Shown: one piece after another, positions 7,381-15,028 of the stretch
Numbering within the stretch: the stretch's first letter is position 1
Layout of the letters: each line of letters opens with the position of its first letter
Position numbers and translations under genes: made by a program
The notes under the pieces: model-generated
What the model saw: only the letters and a program-made list of their open reading frames with translations
What the model was told of the DNA's origin: nothing
The model's database searches: none
Source: Plantactinospora mayteni
GTDB lineage: Bacteria > Actinomycetota > Actinomycetes > Mycobacteriales > Micromonosporaceae
Assembly: GCF_016862935.1 (NCBI RefSeq)
Contig: NZ_BONX01000035.1
Span: 186,001-250,000, forward strand
DNA: 64,000 nt
Direction of reading: 5' to 3'

Positions 7381-7917
7381 TCAATCATGGGGCCGACTCA
7401 AGTCCGTTCCGGTCGGAAGTGGCGCTTCCAGGGCCGCGAGCCAGGTGGCGAGCAGGTGTTCCAATGCGGCGGAGTCGTCCGGCGGCAGCAGGTCGAGGAG
7501 GCGGCGTTCGTTGCGCATGTGCTCGGCGAACGCCTGGTCGATGAGTTTCCGGCCGGCCTCGGTGAGCGCGACCACCCGGCCTCGCCCGTCGGTCGTACTG
7601 GGGCGTCGGCTGACCAGCCCGTCGCGCTCCAGTCGGTCGATCCGCTTGGTCATCGCCCCGGTGGTGACCATGGTGAACGCGGCCAGCTCGCCGGGAGCGC
7701 GCTCGAAGGGCTCGCCGGCGCGTCGCAGGGTGGCGAGGACGTCGAACTCACCCTCGCCCAGCCCGTACCGCCGGTAGACGACCTGGAGCTGCTCGCTGAG
7801 GTGCCCGGCGAGGCGGTGCAGCCGGCCGATCACGCCCTGTGGGCGTACGTCGAGGTCGGGGCGCTCCCGGCTCCATGCCTGCTGGATCCGGGCCACGTGG
7901 TCCAGGTACTCGGTCAC
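7381..7917 (-). CDS. MarR family transcriptional regulator
   Basis: A 178-residue winged-helix regulator. The MarR core is clear: LGEGEFDVLATLRRAGEPFE, then the recognition helix region LAAFTMVTTGAMTKRIDRLE and the wing DGLVSRRPSTTDGRGRVVALT. I place the start at GTG 7917, because a TATAGT -10 box (7930-7925 on this strand) lies 7 nt before it, implying a leaderless message; a longer frame reaches 7989. It is divergent to an EamA exporter and shares a palindromic operator with it, the usual arrangement for MarR control of an efflux pump. Confidence 0.85.
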   Translation of the reverse strand: MTEYLDHVARIQQAWSRERPDLDVRPQGVIGRLHRLAGHLSEQLQVVYRRYGLGEGEFDVLATLRRAGEPFERAPGELAAFTMVTTGAMTKRIDRLERDGLVSRRPSTTDGRGRVVALTEAGRKLIDQAFAEHMRNERRLLDLLPPDDSAALEHLLATWLAALEAPLPTGTDLSRPHD

Positions 7918-7923
7918 ACCCGC

Positions 7924-7967
7924 CACTATAGCTTCCACGGAAGGTATAGTGGCTTCCGTGGAAGCTA
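7924..7967. promoter_or_regulatory. Symmetric MarR operator with two overlapping -10 boxes
   Basis: A 15-bp inverted repeat, TAGCTTCCACGGAAG (7929-7943) and CTTCCGTGGAAGCTA (7953-7967), is separated by 9 bp. Each arm contains a near-palindrome CTTCC-AC/GT-GGAAG. TATAGT occurs on the plus strand at 7945-7950 and on the minus strand at 7930-7925, each exactly 7 nt before a GTG start (7958 and 7917). One regulator bound here would cover both promoters and both start codons. Confidence 0.7.
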
Positions 7968-8914
7968 CTTTTCGCTGGGTACCCGTCACCGCGATCGCCC
8001 CGGTGGCCTGGGGCGCGACCTACTTCGTCACCCACCGGTTCCTGCCGGCCGACTATCCGCTGTACGGGGCCGTCATCCGCGCACTCCCCGCCGGCCTGCT
8101 GCTCGTGCTGGTACGCCGGACGCTGCCGCGCGGCTCGTGGTGGTGGCGATCGCTGGTGCTCGGCACCCTCAACATGGGCGCGTTCTTCGCCCTGGTCTAC
8201 CTGGCGGCGCAGGTCCTGCCCACGAGCGTCGCCTCGACGATCATGGCGACCGCACCGGTGATGATGATGCTGATCGCCTGGGCGGCACTCTCCGAACGCC
8301 CCCGGGCGGCACACCTGGCCGGCGCCGGCATCGGGATCGGCGGCGTCTGCCTGCTCCTGCTGGACGGCGCGGTCGCCGTCGACCTCTCCGGGGTACTCGC
8401 CTCGGTCGCCGCCATGCTGATGTCCTCGCTCGGCTACGTGCTCGCCAAGAAGTGGAGCGCGGGCGTTCGGGCGGATCCGGCTGCCGACCGGCCGATCGAC
8501 GTCTTCTCGCTGACCTCGTGGCAGCTCGTCGCCGGCGGCGTGGTGCTGCTCCCGGTCGCCGTCGCGGTGGAGGGACGGCCGCCCGCCCTGGACGGGCCGG
8601 CACTGGTCGGCTTCGGCTACGTCACGGTGGTGGCGACCGCGCTCGCCTTCGCCGCCTGGTTCACCGGGCTGCGGCACCTGAGCGCCGGCACCGTCGGCCT
8701 GATCGGGCTGCTCAATCCGGTCACCGGGGTACTGCTCGGCACGGTGATCGCCGACGAGACCCTCACGCCACAGCAGGTCTGCGGACTCGTCCTGGTCTTC
8801 CTCGGCATCCTGCTCGGGCAACCCGCCACGGTACGCCTCGTCGCGCTCCTCCGGGCGGCCCGAGCCGCCCGCGCCAGGCGGGCCGAGGAGCCGGCCTCCC
8901 TCTGCACGGGCTGA
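7958..8914 (+). CDS. EamA/DMT family transporter
   Basis: A 318-residue membrane protein with ten predicted helices in two EamA halves. The first half includes PVAWGATYFVTHRFLPAD, the usual EamA opening, and the second half ends in GLLNPVTGVLLGTVIADETLT. Such proteins export or exchange small metabolites; the substrate is unknown. GTG 7958 lies 7 nt after a TATAGT -10 box, so translation is probably leaderless; GTG 7949 would fall inside the -10 box. Expression is presumably set by the divergent MarR protein. The C-terminus and stop lie within the first unit of a 23-bp tandem repeat. Confidence 0.85.
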   Translation: MEATFRWVPVTAIAPVAWGATYFVTHRFLPADYPLYGAVIRALPAGLLLVLVRRTLPRGSWWWRSLVLGTLNMGAFFALVYLAAQVLPTSVASTIMATAPVMMMLIAWAALSERPRAAHLAGAGIGIGGVCLLLLDGAVAVDLSGVLASVAAMLMSSLGYVLAKKWSAGVRADPAADRPIDVFSLTSWQLVAGGVVLLPVAVAVEGRPPALDGPALVGFGYVTVVATALAFAAWFTGLRHLSAGTVGLIGLLNPVTGVLLGTVIADETLTPQQVCGLVLVFLGILLGQPATVRLVALLRAARAARARRAEEPASLCTG

Positions 8915-8946
8915 CACCGCGAGTCTGCACGGGCTGACACCGCGAG
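8901..8946 (+). repeat. 23-bp tandem repeat across the EamA stop codon
   Basis: The unit TCTGCACGGGCTGACACCGC plus GAG is present twice without mismatch (8901-8923 and 8924-8946). The first copy contains the TGA of the EamA gene (8912-8914), so the second looks like a recent duplication in the 3' untranslated region. Confidence 0.8.
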
Positions 8947-8960
8947 TCGGCGGCGACCGG

Positions 8961-9734
8961 TTACCCGGCCTCACCCTCGTCGGGCGAGGTGCCGTGCGGC
9001 AGCCATCCGGCGAGTACGGCCGGGTCGGCGACGCCGCCTTCCACCTGCTCCCGTTCGGGCCCGGTCAGCGGGACCTCCCGCAGCCGGGCGCCCCATTCGG
9101 GTACTCGGTCGGGCTCGTCCAGCGCGATCGACAGTTCGATCAGCGCGGCGAGCGCCAGGGCTCGGTCGAGATCGGATGCCGTCTCGCCGTGTCGGCGCAG
9201 CCCGGAGTTGAGTGCCCGGAACGCGGCCCGGTCGTCGGTCTTGAACTCGCGTAGGATCCGGGCGTTGTCCAGTACCTTCGCCAGCCCGGTCAGCCGCTTC
9301 GAGCCGCCGTACTCCAACTCCTCCGGCTCGTCCCGACGGATGAAGATGATCGAGTTGCCGGACGGGTCGACGATGCTGAACCGGGATGCGCCGGACCGGT
9401 AGCGGGTGATCCTCGGCAGCCCCTTTCCCAGCACCTTCCCGTACGTCTTCCGCATCGCCGCCACGAACGCCGCGTGGTACGGCGCGACCGCCCCGACCAT
9501 CACCAGGCAGCCGCCGGTGTTCTCCAGCGTCGGGTCGAGCCCGGCCGGCGCCGCCCCGTAGTGCAGCTCGAACCCGCTGCACCGCAACGCCAGGTAGAGG
9601 TACGGCTTCCGCTGTTCCCAGGTCACCTCGAAGCCCAGCGCCCGCCAGAATGCGAGCGTCTCGTCCGCGGACACACAGTGCAGCAGCGGCACGGTCGTCT
9701 CGTCCGGCACGATCCGCTCGTCGGTGGTCGTCAT
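8961..9734 (-). CDS. VOC superfamily (glyoxalase/bleomycin resistance-like) protein
   Basis: A 257-residue protein from ATG 9734, preceded by GAGGGA. Residues 10-140 show the VOC fold pattern: VPLLHCVSADETLAFWRALG, LYLALRCSGFELHYG, then FSIVDPSGNSIIFIRR. A helical C-terminal region of about 110 residues, unusual for simple VOC proteins, follows. It may bind metal and a hydrophobic ligand, or confer resistance to one; the substrate is unknown. The upstream region has short repeated phrases (AAGTCCGGCCAT, and CCGCCTATGAGCG). Confidence 0.75.
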   Translation of the reverse strand: MTTTDERIVPDETTVPLLHCVSADETLAFWRALGFEVTWEQRKPYLYLALRCSGFELHYGAAPAGLDPTLENTGGCLVMVGAVAPYHAAFVAAMRKTYGKVLGKGLPRITRYRSGASRFSIVDPSGNSIIFIRRDEPEELEYGGSKRLTGLAKVLDNARILREFKTDDRAAFRALNSGLRRHGETASDLDRALALAALIELSIALDEPDRVPEWGARLREVPLTGPEREQVEGGVADPAVLAGWLPHGTSPDEGEAG

Positions 9735-9877
9735 CGATCCCTCGTCCCCGTCCCGGCCATCAGGTCCGGCCATTAAGTCCGGCCATTGTGCCAGCGCACC
9801 GGCACCATCCGCCTATGAGCGCCGCCTATGAGCGGGCAGGACGGGCTGTGAGCGAGGAGGACGGGTACCAGCTCCGC

Positions 9878-10771
9878 TCACTCCGACGACTCCGCCCGCG
9901 CCGCCCCGTCCACCCGGTGTTGCTCCGCCGGGCCGACCGTGGCGACGTTGTACCCGTCGGGGTAGGTCTTCGCCCGCAGTCCACCGTCGAGGTACTGCTG
10001 TCGGCGCGGTGCCGCCCCGTGCCGCAGGTACCCGGCGCGACCGGCGAGCCCGCCGGACAGCAGGGCCCGGGCCCACCACGGCGGCGGGGTCACGCCGACG
10101 GCCGCCCGCAGCGGTGGGTCGAGCAGCGCGTCGGCGACCCGCTCGCCGACCGGTACCAGTGGCTTCGGCAGGTCGGCGAGGAGCCTCTTGGTCGCGGTGA
10201 TGAGCTGCCGGGCGGCCGGGCTGGCGGCGAACCGCTCCGCCTCGAACGCGTCGTACCAGTGCGCGTAGCTCTCCAGGTCCGGCGGGATGCCGGTGATCCG
10301 CAGCCGCCGGCCGAGTTCGGCGTAGAAGTGGTAGATCGCGGCACGCTCGTGGCAGCACAGCGCCCGCCAGCCGTACCGGTCGATCCAGCGGGTGCCGACG
10401 AAGACGAAGGTGCCGAGCACGTAGAGGTAGTCGTCGTTGTCGATGGCGTACCGGCGGTGCAGTTGGTTGAGCCGGCGGGTGGCCGCCCGGCCCAGCGGGT
10501 GGTCGAGGCCGTACTCGATCAGGGTGTACATCAGGATGCCGGTGTCGTCGGCACGGCGCTCGGTCCGAGTCGTGGTCTCGCCGGTCGCGGCGAGCAGTTC
10601 GGCGATCGACGGCACCGCGAAGGTACGCCAGAACGCCAGCAGCAGCCCCATCCGGACGTCGAACGGGAATTCCCACAGCGCGGTGGTCCGGTAGATCTGG
10701 TGACAGTCCCGCACCGGGTCGAGTTCGCGGATCTCCCGTAGCCGGTCGAACCGGCCGGGCCGGTGCAGCAT
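9878..10771 (-). CDS. MpaB/DUF2236-type haem oxygenase family protein
   Basis: A 297-residue soluble protein of the oxygenase MpaB (DUF2236) family, related to the latex-clearing protein Lcp fold. Diagnostic features are an early Arg/Asp-rich segment (DPVRDCHQIYRTTALWEFP), ADDTGILMYTLIEYGLDHP, and the family-like FVFVGTRWIDRYGWR with following histidines that may serve the haem. Its start lies 8 nt after the stop of the MAB_1171c-type transporter, so it is the last gene of a four-gene operon with XRE and ImmA-like proteins. Substrate unknown. Confidence 0.75.
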   Translation of the reverse strand: MLHRPGRFDRLREIRELDPVRDCHQIYRTTALWEFPFDVRMGLLLAFWRTFAVPSIAELLAATGETTTRTERRADDTGILMYTLIEYGLDHPLGRAATRRLNQLHRRYAIDNDDYLYVLGTFVFVGTRWIDRYGWRALCCHERAAIYHFYAELGRRLRITGIPPDLESYAHWYDAFEAERFAASPAARQLITATKRLLADLPKPLVPVGERVADALLDPPLRAAVGVTPPPWWARALLSGGLAGRAGYLRHGAAPRRQQYLDGGLRAKTYPDGYNVATVGPAEQHRVDGAARAESSE

Positions 10772-10779
10772 CTGTGCGG

Positions 10780-12048
10780 TCAGCTCCTCACCGGCGTACC
10801 CGGGGAGGTGGCCGTGGCCGTCGCCGGTGACAGCCGGCGCAGGGCCGACGAGACCTGGCCGAGGAATTCCAGGTCACCGACGAGGTCCCCGTCGTCGTCC
10901 GGCGGTGCCGGCGGCGCGGAACGGCTGTCCCGGGCTGCCGGACCGGCCGGAGGCGCCGCCTGCCGCTCCGGGGCCGCCGCCCGCAGCCGGGCGAGCGCGT
11001 CCCGGATCCGGACCGCCTCGCGGGTCGCCGCGGCCGTCGCCCCGCTGCTACTGCCGCCGCTGCTGCGGGCCGGCGGCGGAGTCTCGTCGGTCGGTGCCAG
11101 GTACGGCGCGAGCGCGAGCCGGCCGTCCCGGATCTCGATGACCCGTCGGTAGAGCGCGAAGTCGAGATCGCGCAGCATCCGCAGGTCGTCCCGGCGGGAC
11201 GCGGGCGGGTCCAGGGCGATCTCCGGCATCACCTGGTACATGGCGTGCCACAGCGGATAGAGCCGGAGATAGGTGCGGGCCCGGCCCAGCCGGTCGGCAG
11301 CGGCGGAGAGGTTCGGTCCCCAGGACGGGATCGTGAAGCCGATCGTGATCACGAGCGCTCCGAGGCAGGCGCAGAGCGTACCGACGTCGCTCAGCAGCGG
11401 CAGCCTTGTGCCGAGCCAGGCGGCGACGACGTACCCGCCCTTGCCCAGGCAGTAGCCGAGCGCGACGATCGATCCGGCCGCGACCAGCCGCAGCCCTCGG
11501 CGCAGCCACGGGCGGCCGTCGGTCCGGGCGACCCGGTTGGCGAACTGGAGGCTGCGCCAGGCGGCGACGCCGAGCCCGAAGGCGAAAGCGGAGACGTAGA
11601 CCAGCAGGAACGTGCCGCCGACCGGGCGGGGGCCGTAGATGTCGTCGAAGTCGCTCGGCGCCTCGACGGTGGCTCCGCTGTTGGCGAAGAGTACCGCCAT
11701 CGCGACCAGCACCAGGCCGTAGAAGACCGCCAGCACCCTGGCCCGGGGCAGCGCCTCGGCCGCCGGCATGTGCCAGAGCATCAGCATGACCAGCGCGGTG
11801 ATGCTGTATCCGACGATGCAGCTGTAGACCAGCAGCGAGGCGAGGTTCGGTACCCCGAAGAAGCGGCTCACCGCCGTGTAGACGGCCGGGACGGCCATGG
11901 TGAAGCCGGCCGCCGGCAGGGCGATGCAGAGGGTCAGCACCCACAGGTTCAGGTTGCGGGGGTTGCGGGCGAGTGCCGCCACCTTGTAACCCACCGCGAT
12001 CCACGCCGCCGCCGCGCAGAACAGGAAGATGCCGCTCTTACCGTCCAT
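10780..12048 (-). CDS. MAB_1171c family putative transporter
   Basis: A 422-residue protein with seven predicted transmembrane helices in residues 5-265 and a long cytoplasmic tail. The core LYPLWHAMYQVMPEIALDPP and the tail segment DFALYRRVIEIRDGRLAL are typical of the MAB_1171c/DUF6545 family, which in actinomycetes occurs beside an XRE regulator and an ImmA/IrrE-type protease-like protein. The last 120 residues are Ala/Pro/Ser-rich and variable. ATG 12048 lies 11 nt after the upstream gene's stop. Transport activity has not been shown for the family as far as I know. Confidence 0.75.
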   Translation of the reverse strand: MDGKSGIFLFCAAAAWIAVGYKVAALARNPRNLNLWVLTLCIALPAAGFTMAVPAVYTAVSRFFGVPNLASLLVYSCIVGYSITALVMLMLWHMPAAEALPRARVLAVFYGLVLVAMAVLFANSGATVEAPSDFDDIYGPRPVGGTFLLVYVSAFAFGLGVAAWRSLQFANRVARTDGRPWLRRGLRLVAAGSIVALGYCLGKGGYVVAAWLGTRLPLLSDVGTLCACLGALVITIGFTIPSWGPNLSAAADRLGRARTYLRLYPLWHAMYQVMPEIALDPPASRRDDLRMLRDLDFALYRRVIEIRDGRLALAPYLAPTDETPPPARSSGGSSSGATAAATREAVRIRDALARLRAAAPERQAAPPAGPAARDSRSAPPAPPDDDGDLVGDLEFLGQVSSALRRLSPATATATSPGTPVRS

Positions 12049-12059
12049 TCGGCAACACT

Positions 12060-12614
12060 CTAGTGCTCCAGGGACTGGCCGAGCCGCTCGACCACCGGGT
12101 CGCTCGGGGTACGCGGGGCGGGCGGGCGCCACAGTCCGGCCCGCTGCCCGAGCAGCGAGGCGAGGGTCTCGGCCTCCTGCTCCTCCTGGCTGCTGTAGTT
12201 GGTCCGGGCGAACATCGACCGCACCACCCCCGGGTCGAGGTGCCGGAACAGTTGTCGGCTGCCCTGCACGTCGTCGACCAGGTGCAGCCGGTGCTCCAGC
12301 AGCAGGTGCGCCAGCTCGTGCAGGGCGATGTGCACCCGTTGCACCCCGGTCGCGGCGGAGGTCACCACCAGGTAGTCGGCGACGTCGGTCGAGACGCAGA
12401 GCCCGCACGGCGCCCCGGGCGGCAGGTCGAACGCGATCAGGTGGACCGGACGTCCCCGGTCGGCGCCGAAGTCGCTGATGAACGTGTCGAGGTCGAACGG
12501 GTCCGGCACCCGGATGCCGCGTGCGAGCTGCTCACAGCGCCGGCGTACCTGCCGTAGCGTCATGGGCCCACCGTCCCTCTGCGCGGCGTGCTGTCGCCAG
12601 ACCGCGATCCGCAT
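12060..12614 (-). CDS. ImmA/IrrE-type metallopeptidase-like protein
   Basis: A 184-residue protein with the zinc-protease signature HIALHELAHLLLEH (HExxH in the form HELAH) and a downstream acidic helix (QEEQEAETLASLLG) that supplies the usual third ligand. The start is ATG 12614, directly after the XRE stop (TGAATG); ATG 12563 (167 residues), with a GGTGGG upstream, would remove a non-conserved N-terminus and is equally plausible. In related systems ImmA/IrrE proteins cleave an XRE repressor, and the gene just upstream encodes one, so regulated repressor cleavage is a reasonable inference. Confidence 0.7.
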   Translation of the reverse strand: MRIAVWRQHAAQRDGGPMTLRQVRRRCEQLARGIRVPDPFDLDTFISDFGADRGRPVHLIAFDLPPGAPCGLCVSTDVADYLVVTSAATGVQRVHIALHELAHLLLEHRLHLVDDVQGSRQLFRHLDPGVVRSMFARTNYSSQEEQEAETLASLLGQRAGLWRPPAPRTPSDPVVERLGQSLEH

Positions 12615-13064
12615 TCACGCGCCATCATCCGCGTCCGGCTTGCCCTGTTCAAGGGCGCGAATCACCCCGAGCAGCTCGGTGAGGGCATCGATCGCGGACT
12701 GTGCCTCCGGGATGACGGACTTGCGCAGCGCGACGGTGCGGGCGCGGACCTGCTGCAACGCGGCGGCGAGGTCGAGTTCCTTGTCGACGTCGGCCGCCAG
12801 CCGGTCGCTGGTGAAGTATTCCACCGGTACGCCGAAGAACTTCGCCAGCGCCCGGAGGTGGCTGAGGTTGGGGTCGGCCTTCTTGCCGGTACGCAACTGT
12901 CCGATGTAGGTGTGCGAGATCGACTCGCCCTGTGCGGTGATCGTGTCCGCCACCTCGCGCAGGCTGTAGGCGGTGCCGTCGGACTTCCGGATCCGGTCGA
13001 AGAGCCGGTCCAGCCGGTCGGCCAGGCTCCCCGGGCTGCGGAACTCGCCCGCCTCCTCAGCCAT
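12615..13064 (-). CDS. XRE family helix-turn-helix regulator
   Basis: A 149-residue protein from ATG 13064 with GGAGGA 7 nt upstream. The HTH (YSLREVADTITAQGESISHT followed by YIGQLRTGKKADPNLSHLRAL) lies at residues 31-75, and the following PVEYF segment is the usual end of such domains. A helical C-terminal region may dimerise or contact the ImmA-like protein. It heads the operon 13064 to 9878 and is the likely autoregulator. Confidence 0.8.
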   Translation of the reverse strand: MAEEAGEFRSPGSLADRLDRLFDRIRKSDGTAYSLREVADTITAQGESISHTYIGQLRTGKKADPNLSHLRALAKFFGVPVEYFTSDRLAADVDKELDLAAALQQVRARTVALRKSVIPEAQSAIDALTELLGVIRALEQGKPDADDGA

Positions 13065-13433
13065 CTGGCCTCCTCCGGACTGGTGCCAATCGTTTACAGC
13101 ATGCCACAGCTCTGTCCACAAATGTTGACGGGATCACCTGCCGTGTGCGTATCATCGCTGCGAACGCGCGGGCAGGCATGCCGGAAGGATTATGCCGGGA
13201 CGCGCGTACGGGGAGGTGTCGTCTGTACAACGGGGGAGACGGGAGCGGTGTCACGACACCGTGGCCCGTCGTACTGACGACATGTGCGGACCATACGCCG
13301 GGGGCGGCGGGTCCGTGAGCCCGACGGTCGGCGTCGGGCGCTCGGCCGGGGCAGGGGTTCCGCCGGGCGTCCGACGCCAGATCCATCTGCGAGCCACCCT
13401 CCGGCCGGGCGTCAGGCATACTCCGGCCGGCGT
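13065..13433. other. Intergenic region upstream of the XRE operon
   Basis: About 370 bp with no convincing gene. On the plus strand TTGACG (13125-13130) and TATCAT (13150-13155) are 19 bp apart, a weak promoter-like pair with no clear gene behind it. On the minus strand the XRE operon promoter must lie in the relatively AT-rich part at 13085-13135. A 95-codon plus-strand frame at 13192-13479 has poor composition and is not called. Confidence 0.4.
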
Positions 13434-13943
13434 TCAGGCGTACTGGAGGTCGGCCACCGCGATGCGGTCGCCGGTGTAGCTGAACCGGTAGTGGGCCCGC
13501 CAGCCGCTGGAGCCCTCCGGTGCCCAGTGCACCAGCAGATCCTGCCCACCCGCCATCGGGGCCACCTCGACGACCTCCAGCCGGCCGCCGATGACCTCGT
13601 GCTCCGCCCAGCTCCGGATCGCGTCCCGGCCGGTGATCCGGCGGGACACGTCGACCACCGTCCCGTCCTCGGCGAACGCGGCGACCAGCGCGGCCAGGTC
13701 GCCGTCGTTCACCGCGTCGACGTACGCCCGGCCGGCCGGAGCCAACTCCGCACCCGCCGCCGGCCCGGTCGCCCCGGCCGACGGGGAGGCCGCCGGCGCC
13801 CCGGTCGGGTCGCCGGACCGGGCCGGATCCGCGCCGCACGCGGTCACCGTGCCGAGTGCGGCCACCGCCGCCAGCAGGGCGACCCATCGGGTACGGCGAC
13901 TCCGCCCCATCCGGTCCGTCGGCTTCCCAGAGTGGTTGTGCAC
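13434..13943 (-). CDS. NTF2-like (SnoaL/SgcJ-type) lipoprotein
   Basis: A 169-residue protein from GTG 13943, chosen because AGGAGG lies 5 nt upstream; ATG 13910 is the alternative. A lipoprotein signal (RWVALLAAVAALGTVTAC) is followed by an Ala/Pro/Ser linker. The NTF2-like domain covers the rest: AYVDAVNDGDLAALVAAFAE, then GTVVDVSRRITGRDAIRSW and a C-terminal sheet ending IAVADLQYA. Proteins of this fold may be enzymes or simple binding proteins; no ligand can be assigned. It is followed by an AraC-type gene pointing towards it from the same strand. Confidence 0.75.
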   Translation of the reverse strand: MHNHSGKPTDRMGRSRRTRWVALLAAVAALGTVTACGADPARSGDPTGAPAASPSAGATGPAAGAELAPAGRAYVDAVNDGDLAALVAAFAEDGTVVDVSRRITGRDAIRSWAEHEVIGGRLEVVEVAPMAGGQDLLVHWAPEGSSGWRAHYRFSYTGDRIAVADLQYA

Positions 13944-13990
13944 GTCCGTCCTCCTGCTACCTTCGCCTGACGTCCTCCTGCACCGCCACG

Positions 13991-14860
13991 CTAGGAGCGC
14001 CCCGGCCCCGGCCGGTTGTACGTTCTTGCGGATTCGGCGTACCGGCCGGGGCGGACGCCGACCACCCGGGTGAAGTGCCGGGTGAAATGGCTCGGATCGT
14101 GGAAGCCGGTCCGGTAGGCCACCTCGGTCACGCTGTGCGCGGCGAGCAGGAGCCGGCGGGCGAGGTTGATCCGGGACTGCACCAGATAGGCGTGCGGGGC
14201 AAGCCCGAACTCCTGGCTGAAGGTGCGGGCCAGGTGGTAGGGGCTGAGGTTGGCCACCCGGGCCAGCTCGGCCAGCGACACGTTGCTGGCGAGGTTGTCC
14301 CGCAGGTACGCCCGCGCCTGGTGGGCCGCCCGCCGGGCCGAGGTCGGCCGTCGGCCCGGTGACCGCAGGCCACCGTGCCGGCCGAGCAGGCTGGCCAGCG
14401 CCGACTGTGTCAGGCAGTCCAGGGCGAGCCGGCTCTCCCGCGACTGGTACGCCCGGTGCAGCCGGGTGAACCGCCGGAACAGCTCGTCGTCGGGTACCAC
14501 CAGGTCGGGCAGCCGCGGTTGGCCGGTGGGCCGCCCGGTCAGCTCGACCGCCGTGTCGGCGACCGACCCGGGATCGAGGTAGAAGACCCGGTAGTCGGCG
14601 TCGGTACCACGATGGTCGACGTCCCGGGTCTCGTGCACCTCGCCGGGTGGCACCACCGCCAGGCTGCGCGGCGGCACGGTGTGCCAGGCCCGGTCGTACC
14701 AGACCCGTCCGGGCAGCCCGAAGTTGAGGCAGAGCTGGTATTCCTCGTGCGCGTGCCGGGGATATGCGACGGCCGGCCCGGGGGCGTACCGGTACCGCTC
14801 CAGCAGGACGCCGTGCACGGACCACGCCTCGATCCGGGGCTGCCCCGTCGGCACCGGCAC
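13991..14860 (-). CDS. AraC family transcriptional regulator
   Basis: A 289-residue regulator starting at GTG 14860 behind GGGAGGGGGA. The N-terminal cupin-like sensor (residues 15-110, with YPRHAHEEYQLCLN and LAVVPPGEVHETRD) is of the AraC ligand-binding type. The two HTH motifs lie in the last 100 residues (VSLAELARVANLSPYHLARTF and HSVTEVAYRTGFHDPSHFTR), ending in GVRPGRYA. The ligand and targets are unknown; the next genes on either side are a secreted deacetylase and an NTF2-like lipoprotein. Confidence 0.85.
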   Translation of the reverse strand: MPVPTGQPRIEAWSVHGVLLERYRYAPGPAVAYPRHAHEEYQLCLNFGLPGRVWYDRAWHTVPPRSLAVVPPGEVHETRDVDHRGTDADYRVFYLDPGSVADTAVELTGRPTGQPRLPDLVVPDDELFRRFTRLHRAYQSRESRLALDCLTQSALASLLGRHGGLRSPGRRPTSARRAAHQARAYLRDNLASNVSLAELARVANLSPYHLARTFSQEFGLAPHAYLVQSRINLARRLLLAAHSVTEVAYRTGFHDPSHFTRHFTRVVGVRPGRYAESARTYNRPGPGRS

Positions 14861-15028
14861 CGCGTCCCCCTCCCGCCGCCGCCACGCTACTCGGTGCGGG
14901 TCGCCGGCCGGGGTCGCGCCGCTGTTGCCGGCCGGGGTTCGGCCGGGGATCCGGTGCGGAGGACGCCTCCTCCTCCGCACCGGACGTCCGGCGCCCCGTC
15001 GAACGCGGAGGGCGCGGCCGGTGGGGAC

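Noticed and set aside
13192-13479. A 95-codon plus-strand frame behind a weak promoter-like pair
   Set aside because: Gly/Arg/Pro-rich composition, no ribosome-binding site, and it overlaps the end of the lipoprotein gene on the other strand.
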